Below are positions 1 through 8,576 of a DNA stretch of 27,631 nucleotides, one piece after another. Source of the stretch: an uncultured Lachnospiraceae bacterium (GTDB taxonomy: Bacteria > Bacillota > Clostridia > Lachnospirales > Lachnospiraceae); the NCBI GenBank assembly GCA_910577445.1, contig CAJTMZ010000051.1, positions 1 through 27,631 on the forward strand, read 5' to 3'. The notes below the pieces were generated by a model. That model saw nothing but the letters and a program-made list of their open reading frames with translations. It was not told the origin of the DNA and ran no database searches. The first letter of the stretch is position 1; each line of letters opens with the position of its first letter. Made by a program: the position numbers and the translations under genes.

Positions 1-1247
1 ATACGGCGGGGGCTGCGGATACAGCTTCCGTTGTTTCCGCACCCACGGAACTGACTTATATTTTTGCCGACGGCGATGAGGGAGCGAAGGCTTCCATGAA
101 TGAAATCGTCAACAAATTTAACGAAGAATACCCTGATATCACCGTTACGATTGAGCCCGGAAACGGCGGCGCTTACAGCGAGTTTATCAAGACCAAGGAC
201 AGTGTGGGAGAGTTCCCGGATGTGATGGAAATGAGGGACACGGCCATGTATGTACGCGCCGGAAAGCTGGAGCCTTTGTCAGAGGACATCGTATCCCTTT
301 TCAGAACCACAACGGCTTTTGACGGCAAGGTTTATACGGCGCCTTTCGGCGGGGAAAACACCAACGGAATCATTTATAACAAGACATATTTTGACGAGAA
401 CGGTTTTAGCGAGCCTGCTACTTATGACGAGTTTATCGAGCTTTGCCAGAAGATTGCGGACAAAGGCGATATGGCGCCTTTGGTAGTTGGAGGTCAGGAT
501 ATCTGGCATATGGGCTTCTGGTTCCACAAGGCATACAACGACCAGGTGCTGAGCAAAGACCCTGACTTTATCAAACACTGCTATGACGGAAGCAAGGATT
601 TTTCGGATGAAACGGTAAAGGCTACTTTTGAGGAAATGAAGACCATCATGCAGTATGCCCAGGACGGATGGGTGTCCACGCCGGATGCGCAGATTACCAC
701 ATTCCTCGTAAACGATATGGCAGCCATGATGTACTCCGGCACCCATATGTTTTCACAGATTGCCCAGGCGGACCCGGAATTTGAAATGGGATGGTTTGCG
801 GTTCCCAGCCCGGACGGAAAGACGCGTCTGGTGGGCGGCGGCGGTGTAGGCGGTCTTGCAATTTCCGCGGAAGCGGCAAAGGACCCTGATAAAAAGGCTG
901 CGGCGGAGGAATTCATCAGATTTTTCTTCCAGCCCGAAAACTACAAAGGACATTGTGAAAAATTAAGCGCAATTCCTTCCACTGTGGAAACCCCTGACCT
1001 TGAAGTGATGGATGTGTTCCAGGAAGTAATCGACGCAAACGCAACGGCGGATGATTTGGCGCCCATGTGGAACGGAAGAGTGGGAGAGAACGAGCTTCCT
1101 CCTGATTTCAGAAACTTTACTTACAAAACGCTGATTGAGGTTCTGCAGGGAACCAGAGACATTGACTCGGCATGTGAGGAATTAAACAAAACATGGCAGG
1201 TCAGCATGCAGAGCTTTAACCCGATTACAGGTGTAGGAATCGAATAA
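1..1247 (+). CDS. ABC transporter sugar-binding lipoprotein (5' partial)
   Basis: Extracellular solute-binding protein of the family 1 (MalE/UgpB-like) sugar ABC importers; it would capture an oligosaccharide outside the cell and deliver it to the two permeases that follow. The frame is open to the left edge (first full codon at base 3) and begins in a Thr/Ala/Ser-rich linker, as found just after a lipobox cysteine, so signal peptide and start lie outside the window. The Met at base 96 is internal. Visible family traits are an N-terminal segment with FNEEYPDI, the region around YNKTYFDENG, and a C-terminal helical part ending near FNPITGVGIE. Ligand cannot be read from sequence; the GH43 gene in the same operon suggests a plant-type pentose oligosaccharide (inference). 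Confidence 0.93.
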   Translation, partial: TAGAADTASVVSAPTELTYIFADGDEGAKASMNEIVNKFNEEYPDITVTIEPGNGGAYSEFIKTKDSVGEFPDVMEMRDTAMYVRAGKLEPLSEDIVSLFRTTTAFDGKVYTAPFGGENTNGIIYNKTYFDENGFSEPATYDEFIELCQKIADKGDMAPLVVGGQDIWHMGFWFHKAYNDQVLSKDPDFIKHCYDGSKDFSDETVKATFEEMKTIMQYAQDGWVSTPDAQITTFLVNDMAAMMYSGTHMFSQIAQADPEFEMGWFAVPSPDGKTRLVGGGGVGGLAISAEAAKDPDKKAAAEEFIRFFFQPENYKGHCEKLSAIPSTVETPDLEVMDVFQEVIDANATADDLAPMWNGRVGENELPPDFRNFTYKTLIEVLQGTRDIDSACEELNKTWQVSMQSFNPITGVGIE

Positions 1248-1266
1248 CCAGCGATGCGGTCAGAAG

Positions 1267-1305
1267 TAAATCCCGGACTGTGTGAGCAGTTACGGGATTT
1301 ATTTT
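1267..1305 (+). terminator. Intercistronic stem-loop after the binding-protein gene
   Basis: A 9-bp perfect stem, TAAATCCCG (1267-1275) with CGGGATTTA (1293-1301), has a 17-nt loop and is followed by TTTT. It lies 20 nt after the binding-protein stop and about 95 nt before the first permease. Such hairpins often protect the upstream mRNA or cause partial termination, so that binding protein exceeds permease; that role is inferred. The T-tract is short, so full termination is unlikely. Confidence 0.45.
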
Positions 1306-1399
1306 CGCAAACGGCAGGCCGGGCGGCATACCGGTATGTTCGTCTGGCTGGAGCCGCATAAGCCAAAGCCCGCAGAACCGGCAGACACGGAGGTTTTTG

Positions 1400-2284
1400 A
1401 TGAAAAAGAAAAAAAAGTTTGACAAAACGGCATTTATGTTCATAGCGCCGGCGTTTATCCTCTTCACGTTATTTATCATAGTTCCCACCGTCTCCAGCGT
1501 CTATTACAGTCTTACCTCCTGGGACGGCATCAGCCCCGATATCAAATTTATCGGTCTGGCCAATTATAAAGAAATATTTACCAGCGACCGTTTCGGAAAC
1601 GCCATGAAAAATACGATAATCCTGACGGTGTTCATCTCTATCTTTGAAAATATAATCGCCCTTGCCCTTGCCCTTATTGTGGACAATGTAAGATGGGGAA
1701 AGAATTTTTTCAGAAGCGGTTTTTACATTCCCGTCTTAATCAGCGGCATTGTTTCAGGCTTTATCTGGAAGATTATGTACAATTACAATTTCGGTACTTT
1801 TAACGCGGTGCTGGGCAGTCTGGGGCTGGATAAATGGAAACAGGACTGGCTTGGAAACAGCGCCCTGACGCTTCTTATGATTGGCGTTGTGCTGATTTGG
1901 AAGGGGGCGGGCTACTATATGATTATCTATCTGGCCTCCTTACAGAGCGTATCCACAGATTTGATAGAAGCGGCCCAGATTGACGGGGCAAGCCCCATCC
2001 AGAGATTTAAAGCCATTACGGTTCCCCTGATTTCGGGAGCGTTTACCATCAACTTTACGCTGTCTTTGATTAACGGTTTGAAGGTTTTTGACCAGATTAA
2101 TGTAATGACGGACGGCGGCCCGGGATTTACGTCGGAAACGCTGGTTTACCTGCTGTATAAGGTAGGCTTCAACGAAGGCAGACAGGGATTCGGCACTGCG
2201 GTGGGAATTATGCTGTTGTTTATCATAATCGTGCTGAATACTATCCAGCAGAAATTCTTAAGGAGCAGGGAGGTGCAGATGTAA
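1400..2284 (+). CDS. Sugar ABC transporter permease, MalF/UgpA type
   Basis: Integral membrane subunit of a carbohydrate ABC importer (BPD_transp_1 family). The protein has about six hydrophobic helices, the first at residues 10-32. The cytoplasmic EAA loop that docks the ATPase is clear around residue 190 (EAAQIDGASP...F....VPL). I chose ATG 1400 because GGAGG (1389-1393) sits 6 nt upstream; the TTG directly before it is less likely. It follows the binding-protein gene and is 2 nt upstream of the second permease, so it acts as half of the membrane heterodimer. No ATP-binding subunit is encoded in this operon, as is common for Firmicute sugar importers that share an MsmK/UgpC-type ATPase. Confidence 0.95.
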   Translation: MKKKKKFDKTAFMFIAPAFILFTLFIIVPTVSSVYYSLTSWDGISPDIKFIGLANYKEIFTSDRFGNAMKNTIILTVFISIFENIIALALALIVDNVRWGKNFFRSGFYIPVLISGIVSGFIWKIMYNYNFGTFNAVLGSLGLDKWKQDWLGNSALTLLMIGVVLIWKGAGYYMIIYLASLQSVSTDLIEAAQIDGASPIQRFKAITVPLISGAFTINFTLSLINGLKVFDQINVMTDGGPGFTSETLVYLLYKVGFNEGRQGFGTAVGIMLLFIIIVLNTIQQKFLRSREVQM

Positions 2285-2286
2285 TT

Positions 2287-3123
2287 ATGAAAGCAAAGAA
2301 AAGAGTAAAGCCCGGCGACTGTGTTTTATTTGCGGTAACCGTGATTCTGGCCTTTCTGTTTATCTATCCGGTACTGTTTGCGCTGATGTCGGCCTTTAAG
2401 AGTAACGGCGATATTTTGAAAAGTCCCATAAGCTTTCCCACCAGCCTTTACATACAGAACTTTAAGGATTTATTTGCGCAGTCGGATTTCTTCACGGCGA
2501 TTCTCCATTCCGTGTTTCTGACGGTTGTGTCGGAAGTGCTGATTGTGTTCATCGTTCCTATGGCGGCTTACGGGATTGAGAGAAGGCAAAGCCGTACCAC
2601 CGCCCTGATTTATACCTATTTTCTGGCCGGCATGATGATACCTTTTCATCTGTATATGTTCCCGCTGTTTAAGGAAATGAGAATGTTCCATCTGTTCGGA
2701 AATATGGCGGGCCCGATTGTAAACTATATCGCCGGCTCCATTGCTTTCGGCTCGCTGCTTTACTGCAGTTTCTTAAAAGGAATCCCTCTGGAGATAGAGG
2801 AAGCGGCCATGATTGACGGATGCACGCCCTTTCAGACCTTCTGGAAAGTAACGTTTCCGCTGATTGGCCCCTGTACGGGTTCCATGGTTATATTAAACGG
2901 TCTGGGAATCTGGAACGATTACCTGATGCCTTACCTGGTGCTTCCCAGCGGGAAAGCCAAGACCATTACCGTTGAAATCGCGGGGTTCGTGGGCCAGTAT
3001 ACGGCCAGATGGGATATCGTTTTTGCCGGAACCATTATCTCCATTGTACCGGCCCTGATTATCTTCTGCCTGTTCCAGAAGTACTTTGTGAAAGGTATAA
3101 CGGCCGGGGCCGCAAAAGGCTGA
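2287..3123 (+). CDS. Sugar ABC transporter permease, MalG/UgpE type
   Basis: Second membrane subunit of the importer, partner of the preceding permease. It has an N-terminal membrane helix after a short Lys/Arg-rich tail, five further hydrophobic segments, and the EAA loop at about residue 172 (EAAMIDGCTPFQTFWK...PL). The 278-residue length is normal for the family. GGGAGGTG at 2268-2275 is the ribosome binding site, 11 nt before the ATG and inside the end of the upstream gene, indicating translational coupling. It is followed by a 130-nt gap holding a tandem repeat before the sensor kinase gene. Confidence 0.95.
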   Translation: MKAKKRVKPGDCVLFAVTVILAFLFIYPVLFALMSAFKSNGDILKSPISFPTSLYIQNFKDLFAQSDFFTAILHSVFLTVVSEVLIVFIVPMAAYGIERRQSRTTALIYTYFLAGMMIPFHLYMFPLFKEMRMFHLFGNMAGPIVNYIAGSIAFGSLLYCSFLKGIPLEIEEAAMIDGCTPFQTFWKVTFPLIGPCTGSMVILNGLGIWNDYLMPYLVLPSGKAKTITVEIAGFVGQYTARWDIVFAGTIISIVPALIIFCLFQKYFVKGITAGAAKG

Positions 3124-3150
3124 TTGCGCTTTTACACTGAATTTGTTATT

Positions 3151-3195
3151 CTGAAATCAGAATTGCTGAAATCAGCATTGCTGAAACCAGCATAT
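3151..3195 (+). repeat. Three tandem 15-bp units, each with a CTGA..TCAG-like palindrome
   Basis: Units start at 3151, 3166 and 3181. The first two differ at one base (CTGAAATCAG followed by AATTG or CATTG); the third has CTGAAACCAG. The core CTGAAATCAG is an interrupted inverted repeat (CTGA/TCAG). The array lies in the gap between the second permease and the sensor kinase, about 60 nt before the kinase start. It could be a regulator binding array or an mRNA structure; the sequence does not decide. Confidence 0.75.
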
Positions 3196-3209
3196 AAGAA
3201 TCTGCGTCG
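3192..3209 (+). repeat. Dispersed 18-bp repeat, copy A
   Basis: ATATAAGAA-Y-CTGCGT-Y-G occurs here and again at 21362-21379, identical at 16 of 18 positions, with both differences C/T. Both copies are intergenic and both lie close to GCTGA/TCAGC-type arms. Function unknown. Confidence 0.5.
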
Positions 3210-3253
3210 CAGAGAAAACCGGTATTCCCGCTTTGGCGGTATGGAGGAAAATC

Positions 3254-5083
3254 GTGAAAGGCTTCAGTCTTTATCAGAAATTTGCCCTGACAATTATATT
3301 GTTGGGGCTTTTACCTATGGCGGTGCTGGCAACCTTTATCGCCAATAAGATGATTAAGGATTATTCCCTGGCGCTCAGAGGGCAGTACGAGCAGGCGGCG
3401 GGCTATGTGGAATACAGCATTGAGTCCATGCTGGATTCTTATAACACCATATCCAAAATGCCCTATTACTATAATTTCAATGACAATGATACGCAGGGCA
3501 GTTATCTGTCTTTCGACCATTTCAGGCAGATTCTGTACGGAGAGGGCTATGAGGCGGATACCATGGAGGAGGACAGGAAGAGGGACATGGGAAATTTCCT
3601 GCAGTACATCCAGAGCGTGGATGCCTATATCAGCGGCGTCCACGTGATTGCGTTAGACAGCAGCGGAGAAAAGCAGTCCTTCCACTACAGCGTCTATAAC
3701 CGTTTTTTTCTGGACCCGGAGCTGTTCGAGGAGACGGTGGCCTATGCGGAAACGGATAAAAGCGGAAAAAATCTGATGCTTGTGCCGCCCCACACCACCG
3801 CTTACTTTTACGGAACGCCCGAGATGGTTCTCACGGTTGCACGCAACTACTTTGACCTGCGGGGTACGGTGGGAAATACGCCCTATGTGGGTACGATTTT
3901 TATAGACATTGATTTGAAAACCTTAGAGGGGATTTTCCGAAGCGTGGCGTTTACCGGAAACGAGGTCCTTTATGTGGTAAACGACGAAAACGACTGCTTT
4001 TACAGCAATCAGGCGGAGCTAATCGGGCAGAATATCAGCCGGATAATGGAAAATGTGGACGGGCAGAAGGAACGCTTTGTAATCAGGACGCCGGAAAACG
4101 ATTACGGACTTTCGGTGGTGGTTTCCTTAGATACGGAGACTGCCTTTGGCGATATCAGGCGGATGCAGCAGACCATGTATTTTTTTGTGGCCATATCGGT
4201 GGCGGCGCTGTTTGCCGGTTCCTTTTATTTTTCCAGAAGGCTTACCCGTCCCATGCACGAGATGATGAGGCAGATGTCCATGGTGGAAACCGGATATTTT
4301 GATATCGAGCTTCCCATCCGCTCGAAGGACGAGATTGGCGTTTTGTTCGAGCGGTTTAACCAGATGAGCAGAGCGCTTAAAACCTATATCAATCAGTCCT
4401 ATGTGGCGCAGATTAAGCAGAACGAGGCGGAGCTTACGGCATTGAAATCCCAGATTTATCCGCATTTTTTATATAACACACTGGAAATCATCCGCATGAC
4501 CGCTCTGGAAGAGGAGGGCCGGGAGAAAGTGCCGGAGATGATAGAAGCGCTTTCCGGGCAGATTCATTATCTGATAGGCCCTATGCAGGATATGGTGCCG
4601 CTGGAAAAGGAGATTGACATTGTCAGAAAGTACATCTATCTGCTGAACTGCCGGATTGGAAGCAAGGTACAGCTTATGGTGGAGGCGAAGAGCGGTCTTA
4701 AGGCGCAGGTGCCAAAGCTGATTTTGCAGCCCATTGTGGAGAACGCTTATGTCCACGGCATAAAGCCCAAAAAGGGAAACGGCTGTATTATGATTGAAAC
4801 GGCGGTGTCGGAGGAGCGGTTTGAAATTTCGGTTATGGACAACGGCATCGGCATGGACAGGGAAGCCACTCAAAAGATTATGGGTCTTTTTGAGAGCGAC
4901 GCTCCGGGAATCAAGAACGAATATAACTGGCAGAGCATCGGGCTTAAAAATGTACACGACAGGATACGGTATCTGTACGGCGAGGAATACGGGATTCAGA
5001 TTACCAGCACGGCGGCGGTAGGCACAATCGTGAGAATACTGCTCCCGCTGCGGGGAATTACGGAAAAGGATGAAGATAAATGA
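3254..5083 (+). CDS. Membrane sensor histidine kinase, YesM-like (LytS/His_kinase family)
   Basis: Sugar-sensing two-component kinase. Order: membrane helix about residues 10-30, a large extracellular sensor region about 31-305 (dCache-like by layout), second helix about 308-328, a HAMP linker, then the His_kinase domain with phospho-acceptor His404 in QIYPHFLYNTLE, and an HATPase_c domain with N-box PIVENAYVHG, G1 box DNGIGMD and G2 box IGLKNVHDR. I start it at GTG 3254 because GGAGG (3243-3247) lies 6 nt before it; the upstream TTG at 3233 has no ribosome binding site. It overlaps the response regulator by 4 nt (ATGA), so the two form a pair that probably controls this transporter/GH43 operon. 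Confidence 0.95.
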   Translation: MKGFSLYQKFALTIILLGLLPMAVLATFIANKMIKDYSLALRGQYEQAAGYVEYSIESMLDSYNTISKMPYYYNFNDNDTQGSYLSFDHFRQILYGEGYEADTMEEDRKRDMGNFLQYIQSVDAYISGVHVIALDSSGEKQSFHYSVYNRFFLDPELFEETVAYAETDKSGKNLMLVPPHTTAYFYGTPEMVLTVARNYFDLRGTVGNTPYVGTIFIDIDLKTLEGIFRSVAFTGNEVLYVVNDENDCFYSNQAELIGQNISRIMENVDGQKERFVIRTPENDYGLSVVVSLDTETAFGDIRRMQQTMYFFVAISVAALFAGSFYFSRRLTRPMHEMMRQMSMVETGYFDIELPIRSKDEIGVLFERFNQMSRALKTYINQSYVAQIKQNEAELTALKSQIYPHFLYNTLEIIRMTALEEEGREKVPEMIEALSGQIHYLIGPMQDMVPLEKEIDIVRKYIYLLNCRIGSKVQLMVEAKSGLKAQVPKLILQPIVENAYVHGIKPKKGNGCIMIETAVSEERFEISVMDNGIGMDREATQKIMGLFESDAPGIKNEYNWQSIGLKNVHDRIRYLYGEEYGIQITSTAAVGTIVRILLPLRGITEKDEDK

Positions 5084-6606
5084 TTCAGATGATATTGGCG
5101 GACGACGAACCGGTGATTACCAGAGGGATAAGAAAACTCCTTGACTGGAAAGCGCTGGGGATTGAGATTGTGGGAGAATATGAAGACGGGCGTAAGGCTC
5201 TTGAGGCAATCGTGAGGGATAAGCCCGAGATTGCGCTTCTGGATATTTCCATGCCGGGACTGACAGGGGTGGAGATATTGAAAGAGTGCCGGGCAATCGG
5301 CAACGGGGTATCCGTTATTTTTATCAGCGGCTTTCAGGATTTTGAGTACGCCAAGGCCGCTCTGCAGTACGGGGCCGTAGACTACCTTTTAAAACCTGTC
5401 ATCCGGGAGGAGCTTCTTCGGGCCATTGAAAAGAGCGTATCGGCGGCGGGCCGGGAAAAGGCTGTAGAAGGGGCTGAGGACGGGAATAAGAAAAACAGGG
5501 AAGAGGTCGATTACGAACGGCTGATAGAAAACGAAGAAACCGACTATGTAACGGTTTACGCGGATATCGTTTACAGGAAAGAGGAAGACGGGCAGATGCG
5601 GAAACTGATTCATTTTTCCCTGTTTGGCTTTCTGGAGGAATATTTAAATGAAACAAAGCTGGGAATTGTGTTTCAGAAAAATAACCGGATTGTAGTGGTT
5701 TTAAAGGGTTTGGAGAGAGAGAAGGCCCGGGAAGCGGCGGAGGAAATCTGTTCGGAAGCCTTTAAGGGAACCGGCCATACCGTCTTTTTTATAATCGGGG
5801 ACGCGGTCCGTTCCATGGGGGAAATCCCGGGTATGTTCCGTCAGTGCCTTGAAAGGAGCGGGTATCTTTTTTTCGCGGACAAAATGCCGGTTCCCGTGAT
5901 AAATCTAAGCGAAAAGGTGTTCAGCGGCAGAGGCGACTCCCATATGCTGGGGGAACTGCGGCAGAAGCTTTTCGACGCGGCGGTGGCCCAGAATGAGGAG
6001 CTGATGAAAGAAACCGGCAGGCAGTACGGACGGCTGGTTCTGCGTTTGTCCGAGGGAAAAAAGGAAGATGCCTGTTTCTATTTCTGCTCGGCGGCCAGAT
6101 TCATGGATGAGAGGTGCGAGGCCCTTGATTTGCCGGGCAACAAATCCGAGATGAAAGAACTGCTGGAAAAAAGCAGGGCGTGCGAAAGCTTTGGGGAAAT
6201 GGAAGCGATGTTTGAGCGGGAATTTGAAAGATACCTGGACAGAATCAGAAACGTGGCGGTAAACAGCGAAAAAAAAGATATCTTAAAGGCGAAAGACTAC
6301 ATTGAAAAACATTATATGGAAAATCTGTCGCTGAACGTGCTGGCGGAGGAAATCCATATGAATCCCTATTATTTCAGCAGCTTTTTCAAGAAAAATACCG
6401 GGGAGAACTTTAAAGACTACGTTAACCGCATCCGGGTAGAGAGAGCGGTGCCCATGTTACTTTCAACGGATATGAAAACCTATGAGATTGCGGAGAAGGC
6501 GGGCTTCGGGGATATCAGGATGTTTAACACGGCGTTCATGAAAATTTATCAGGAGACGCCGGGAAGCTACCGGAAGCGGGTGCGGGAATCGAAAGGAGAC
6601 GCCTGA
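5080..6606 (+). CDS. Response regulator with AraC-type DNA-binding domain, YesN-like
   Basis: Transcription factor paired with the preceding kinase. The N-terminal receiver domain (about 1-120) has the acidic pocket DDE near residue 9-10 and phospho-acceptor Asp55 in LLDISMPG, plus the conserved KP in LLKPVIREE. A variable middle region (about 140-400) is typical of YesN proteins. The C-terminal 100 residues form two helix-turn-helix units (NVLAEEIHMNPYYFSSFFKK and the following AEKAGFGDIRMFNTAFMK). It starts by a 4-nt overlap with the kinase and ends 1 nt before GH43, so it is co-transcribed with its likely target enzyme. Target promoter probably lies upstream of the window (inference). Confidence 0.95.
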   Translation: MIQMILADDEPVITRGIRKLLDWKALGIEIVGEYEDGRKALEAIVRDKPEIALLDISMPGLTGVEILKECRAIGNGVSVIFISGFQDFEYAKAALQYGAVDYLLKPVIREELLRAIEKSVSAAGREKAVEGAEDGNKKNREEVDYERLIENEETDYVTVYADIVYRKEEDGQMRKLIHFSLFGFLEEYLNETKLGIVFQKNNRIVVVLKGLEREKAREAAEEICSEAFKGTGHTVFFIIGDAVRSMGEIPGMFRQCLERSGYLFFADKMPVPVINLSEKVFSGRGDSHMLGELRQKLFDAAVAQNEELMKETGRQYGRLVLRLSEGKKEDACFYFCSAARFMDERCEALDLPGNKSEMKELLEKSRACESFGEMEAMFEREFERYLDRIRNVAVNSEKKDILKAKDYIEKHYMENLSLNVLAEEIHMNPYYFSSFFKKNTGENFKDYVNRIRVERAVPMLLSTDMKTYEIAEKAGFGDIRMFNTAFMKIYQETPGSYRKRVRESKGDA

Positions 6607-6607
6607 C

Positions 6608-8323
6608 ATGAGAGAAAAAATTATAAACCCCATTTTGCGGGGATTCCATCCTGACCCGTCCGTCATACGGGTGGGGGAGGACTATTATCTTGCCACTTCA
6701 ACCTTTGAGTGGTGGCCCGGGGTGCGTCTGCATCATTCAAGGGACTTAAAGAATTGGGAGCTGATAGAGTATCCGTTAAACAGGATGAGCCAGCTTGACC
6801 TGCGGGGTGTGGGCGCTTCCCAGGGCGTGTGGGCGCCTGATTTGTCATACTGCGACGGCGCCTTCTACTTGCTTTATACGGTGGTGAAAGCCTTTTACTG
6901 CAATATGTATGATACCCACAATTATCTTGTGACGGCTTCCAATATTCACGGGCCCTGGTCGGAGCCTGTGGCTTTAAATAACTTTGGTTTTGACCCCTCT
7001 CTTTTCCACGACGGGGACGGCAGAAAATACGTGGTCAGTATGGCAACCGACCACCGTGTTCCGAAGAAATATGCCGGACGGCTGGTTTTGCAGGAATATG
7101 ACCCTGTAAAAAAGGAAATGACCGGACCAGTTCAGGATATTTATAAAGCGGATAAGATTTTCCTTGAAGGGCCTCATATCTTTAAGCATGGGAAATGGTA
7201 TTATCTCTTCTCAGCCGACACAGGAACGGGAGAAGGCCACGGTCAGACCATCCAGCGCAGCGAAAACATTTGGGGGCCTTACGAGATGTACCGGGCCGAT
7301 TTCATGGAGCGCGCCTCGGAGAGCGAGGCGTATTCCATCCTCACCAGCAGACACCATGAGGAGATTCTTCTGCAAAAAAGCGGCCACTGCGATTTGGTGG
7401 AAACGCCGGAGGGGGAATGGTACGCGGTGCATTTGTGCGGGCGGGCGTCAGAAGAGAGAAATCCTGCCGACGCGGCGCGCTTTCCGAACTGCCGCCGTTA
7501 CATACTGGGCCGGGAAACCGCCGTTCAGAAAATGAAATGGACGGAGGATGGATGGCTGGTGATGGAATGCGGGGGGAATACGCCGCAGACGGAAGTGGAG
7601 ATGCCAAAGCGGGGAGATGGGAAAGCACAGACAGAGAGTACAGAGGCGGTAGAAACGGCAGTCGGCTTCGACGGAGGGGCAAGGGAAACGCAATTTATCC
7701 GGGATGATTTTAACGGGCCAAAGCTCCATCTGGATTACCAGTCCCTGCGGATTCCCATGGACGGCAATCATATTTCCCTGAAAGAGAGGCCGGGGTATCT
7801 TCGCATGTACGGCAGAAGCGGCCTTTCCTCTAAATTTTCCCAGACCCTGATTGCCCGGCGCATGACGGAATACTATATGGAAGCGTCGGCGTGCATGGAG
7901 TTTGAGCCTGAGGTTTTCAAACAGATGGCCGGGCTTGTTCTGATGTACGATACGGACAATTATCTTTACCTTCATGTTTCCCGCGATGAGGATGTGGGAA
8001 AGTGCGTCACGCTTTTAAAGGCCGAAAATAAAAAGTATGAATACCTCACGGATTACCTTCCTCTTGAGCCTGGAAGAGAGGTTTATCTGAAATTAACCAT
8101 TAACGGCAGCAAGGCGCAGTTTTTTTATGGGTATCAGGAAGGAGAATGGGAAAAAGCGGGCGGGGCCGTAAACATCGGCTTTTTGTCTGATGAAGCCTGC
8201 GCGGAGGGATGGTTTACCGGCACGATGATTGGAATCTGCTGTCAGGATTTGACCGGATTCGGGAGGTATGCGGATTTCGACTGGTTTGAAGTGGGGGCGG
8301 TACGGAAAAAAAGGGACGGCTGA
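6608..8323 (+). CDS. GH43 beta-xylosidase / arabinofuranosidase-like enzyme, cytoplasmic
   Basis: Glycoside hydrolase of family 43, XynB-like (subfamily 11 style), which inverts configuration while releasing xylose or arabinose from short oligosaccharides. The five-bladed catalytic part (about 1-320) shows general base Asp16 in GFHPDPS, pKa-tuning Asp129 in GFDPSLF and general acid Glu187 in FLEGPH. A charged linker (about 325-360) precedes a C-terminal concanavalin-like sandwich (GH43_C2 type, about 361-565). No signal peptide, so it acts on imported sugars. GGAG upstream and the 1-nt gap to the regulator place it last in the transporter operon. Exact sugar specificity is not resolvable: xyloside is favoured, arabinoside is possible. 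Confidence 0.92.
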   Translation: MREKIINPILRGFHPDPSVIRVGEDYYLATSTFEWWPGVRLHHSRDLKNWELIEYPLNRMSQLDLRGVGASQGVWAPDLSYCDGAFYLLYTVVKAFYCNMYDTHNYLVTASNIHGPWSEPVALNNFGFDPSLFHDGDGRKYVVSMATDHRVPKKYAGRLVLQEYDPVKKEMTGPVQDIYKADKIFLEGPHIFKHGKWYYLFSADTGTGEGHGQTIQRSENIWGPYEMYRADFMERASESEAYSILTSRHHEEILLQKSGHCDLVETPEGEWYAVHLCGRASEERNPADAARFPNCRRYILGRETAVQKMKWTEDGWLVMECGGNTPQTEVEMPKRGDGKAQTESTEAVETAVGFDGGARETQFIRDDFNGPKLHLDYQSLRIPMDGNHISLKERPGYLRMYGRSGLSSKFSQTLIARRMTEYYMEASACMEFEPEVFKQMAGLVLMYDTDNYLYLHVSRDEDVGKCVTLLKAENKKYEYLTDYLPLEPGREVYLKLTINGSKAQFFYGYQEGEWEKAGGAVNIGFLSDEACAEGWFTGTMIGICCQDLTGFGRYADFDWFEVGAVRKKRDG

Positions 8324-8493
8324 AAAGGAAATTTTGGTTTTCAATAAGTATAGTATGTGGATAAATGGACAAAATTGCTAAGTTTTAAATATAAAGTAAA
8401 GAGAAAGCCGCCCGGCGATTTTGTATAATTAGCATAGTTGAAATTATAAAGCTGATGCCGCTGGTTTGGCATGAGAGACGGAAAAGAGGGAAA
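8324..8493 (+). promoter_or_regulatory. Intergenic region with probable promoter for the GH112 gene
   Basis: This 170-nt AT-rich gap follows the GH43 stop and shows no strong terminator hairpin. A perfect -10 box TATAAT occurs at 8424-8429, but no good -35 hexamer sits 16-18 bp upstream, so an activator may be needed. Downstream a small 5-bp hairpin, ATGCC (8455-8459) with GGCAT (8468-8472), lies in the predicted transcript. The structured leader begins at 8494. Confidence 0.4.
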
Positions 8494-8576
8494 GATTGAA
8501 AATTAAAAATTTTCAATCTGGAGCTTTGTGCTACGCGCAAAGTCTCCGGGCTTTGGAAAGGAGCATGGTTATAACT
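8494..8576 (+). ncRNA. Structured 5' leader element, copy 1 (upstream of GH112)
   Basis: Hairpin 1 is a perfect 11-bp AT-rich stem, 8494-8504 with 8508-8518, loop AAA. Hairpin 2 spans 8518-8549: CTGGAG pairs with CTCCGG, then CTTTG with CAAAG across a bulged T, then TGC with GCG and loop TAC. A conserved tail GGGCTTTGGAAAGGAGCAT carries the ribosome binding site GGAG (8560-8563). The start ATG is 13 nt after it. CTCC at 8544-8547 could pair with either GGAG 8520-8523 or GGAG 8560-8563. Two more copies at 14601 and 15425 share the design. It matches no leader class I recognise. Confidence 0.75.

Noticed and set aside
3124..3348. Open frame spanning the tandem repeat and the start of the kinase
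   Set aside because: No ATG, no ribosome binding site, and it overlaps the kinase in another frame; the repeat makes it open by chance because the unit is 15 bp.
8401..8423. GCCGCCCGGC before TTTT as a GH43 terminator
   Set aside because: The stem would leave only a 2-nt loop, so it cannot form as an intrinsic terminator.
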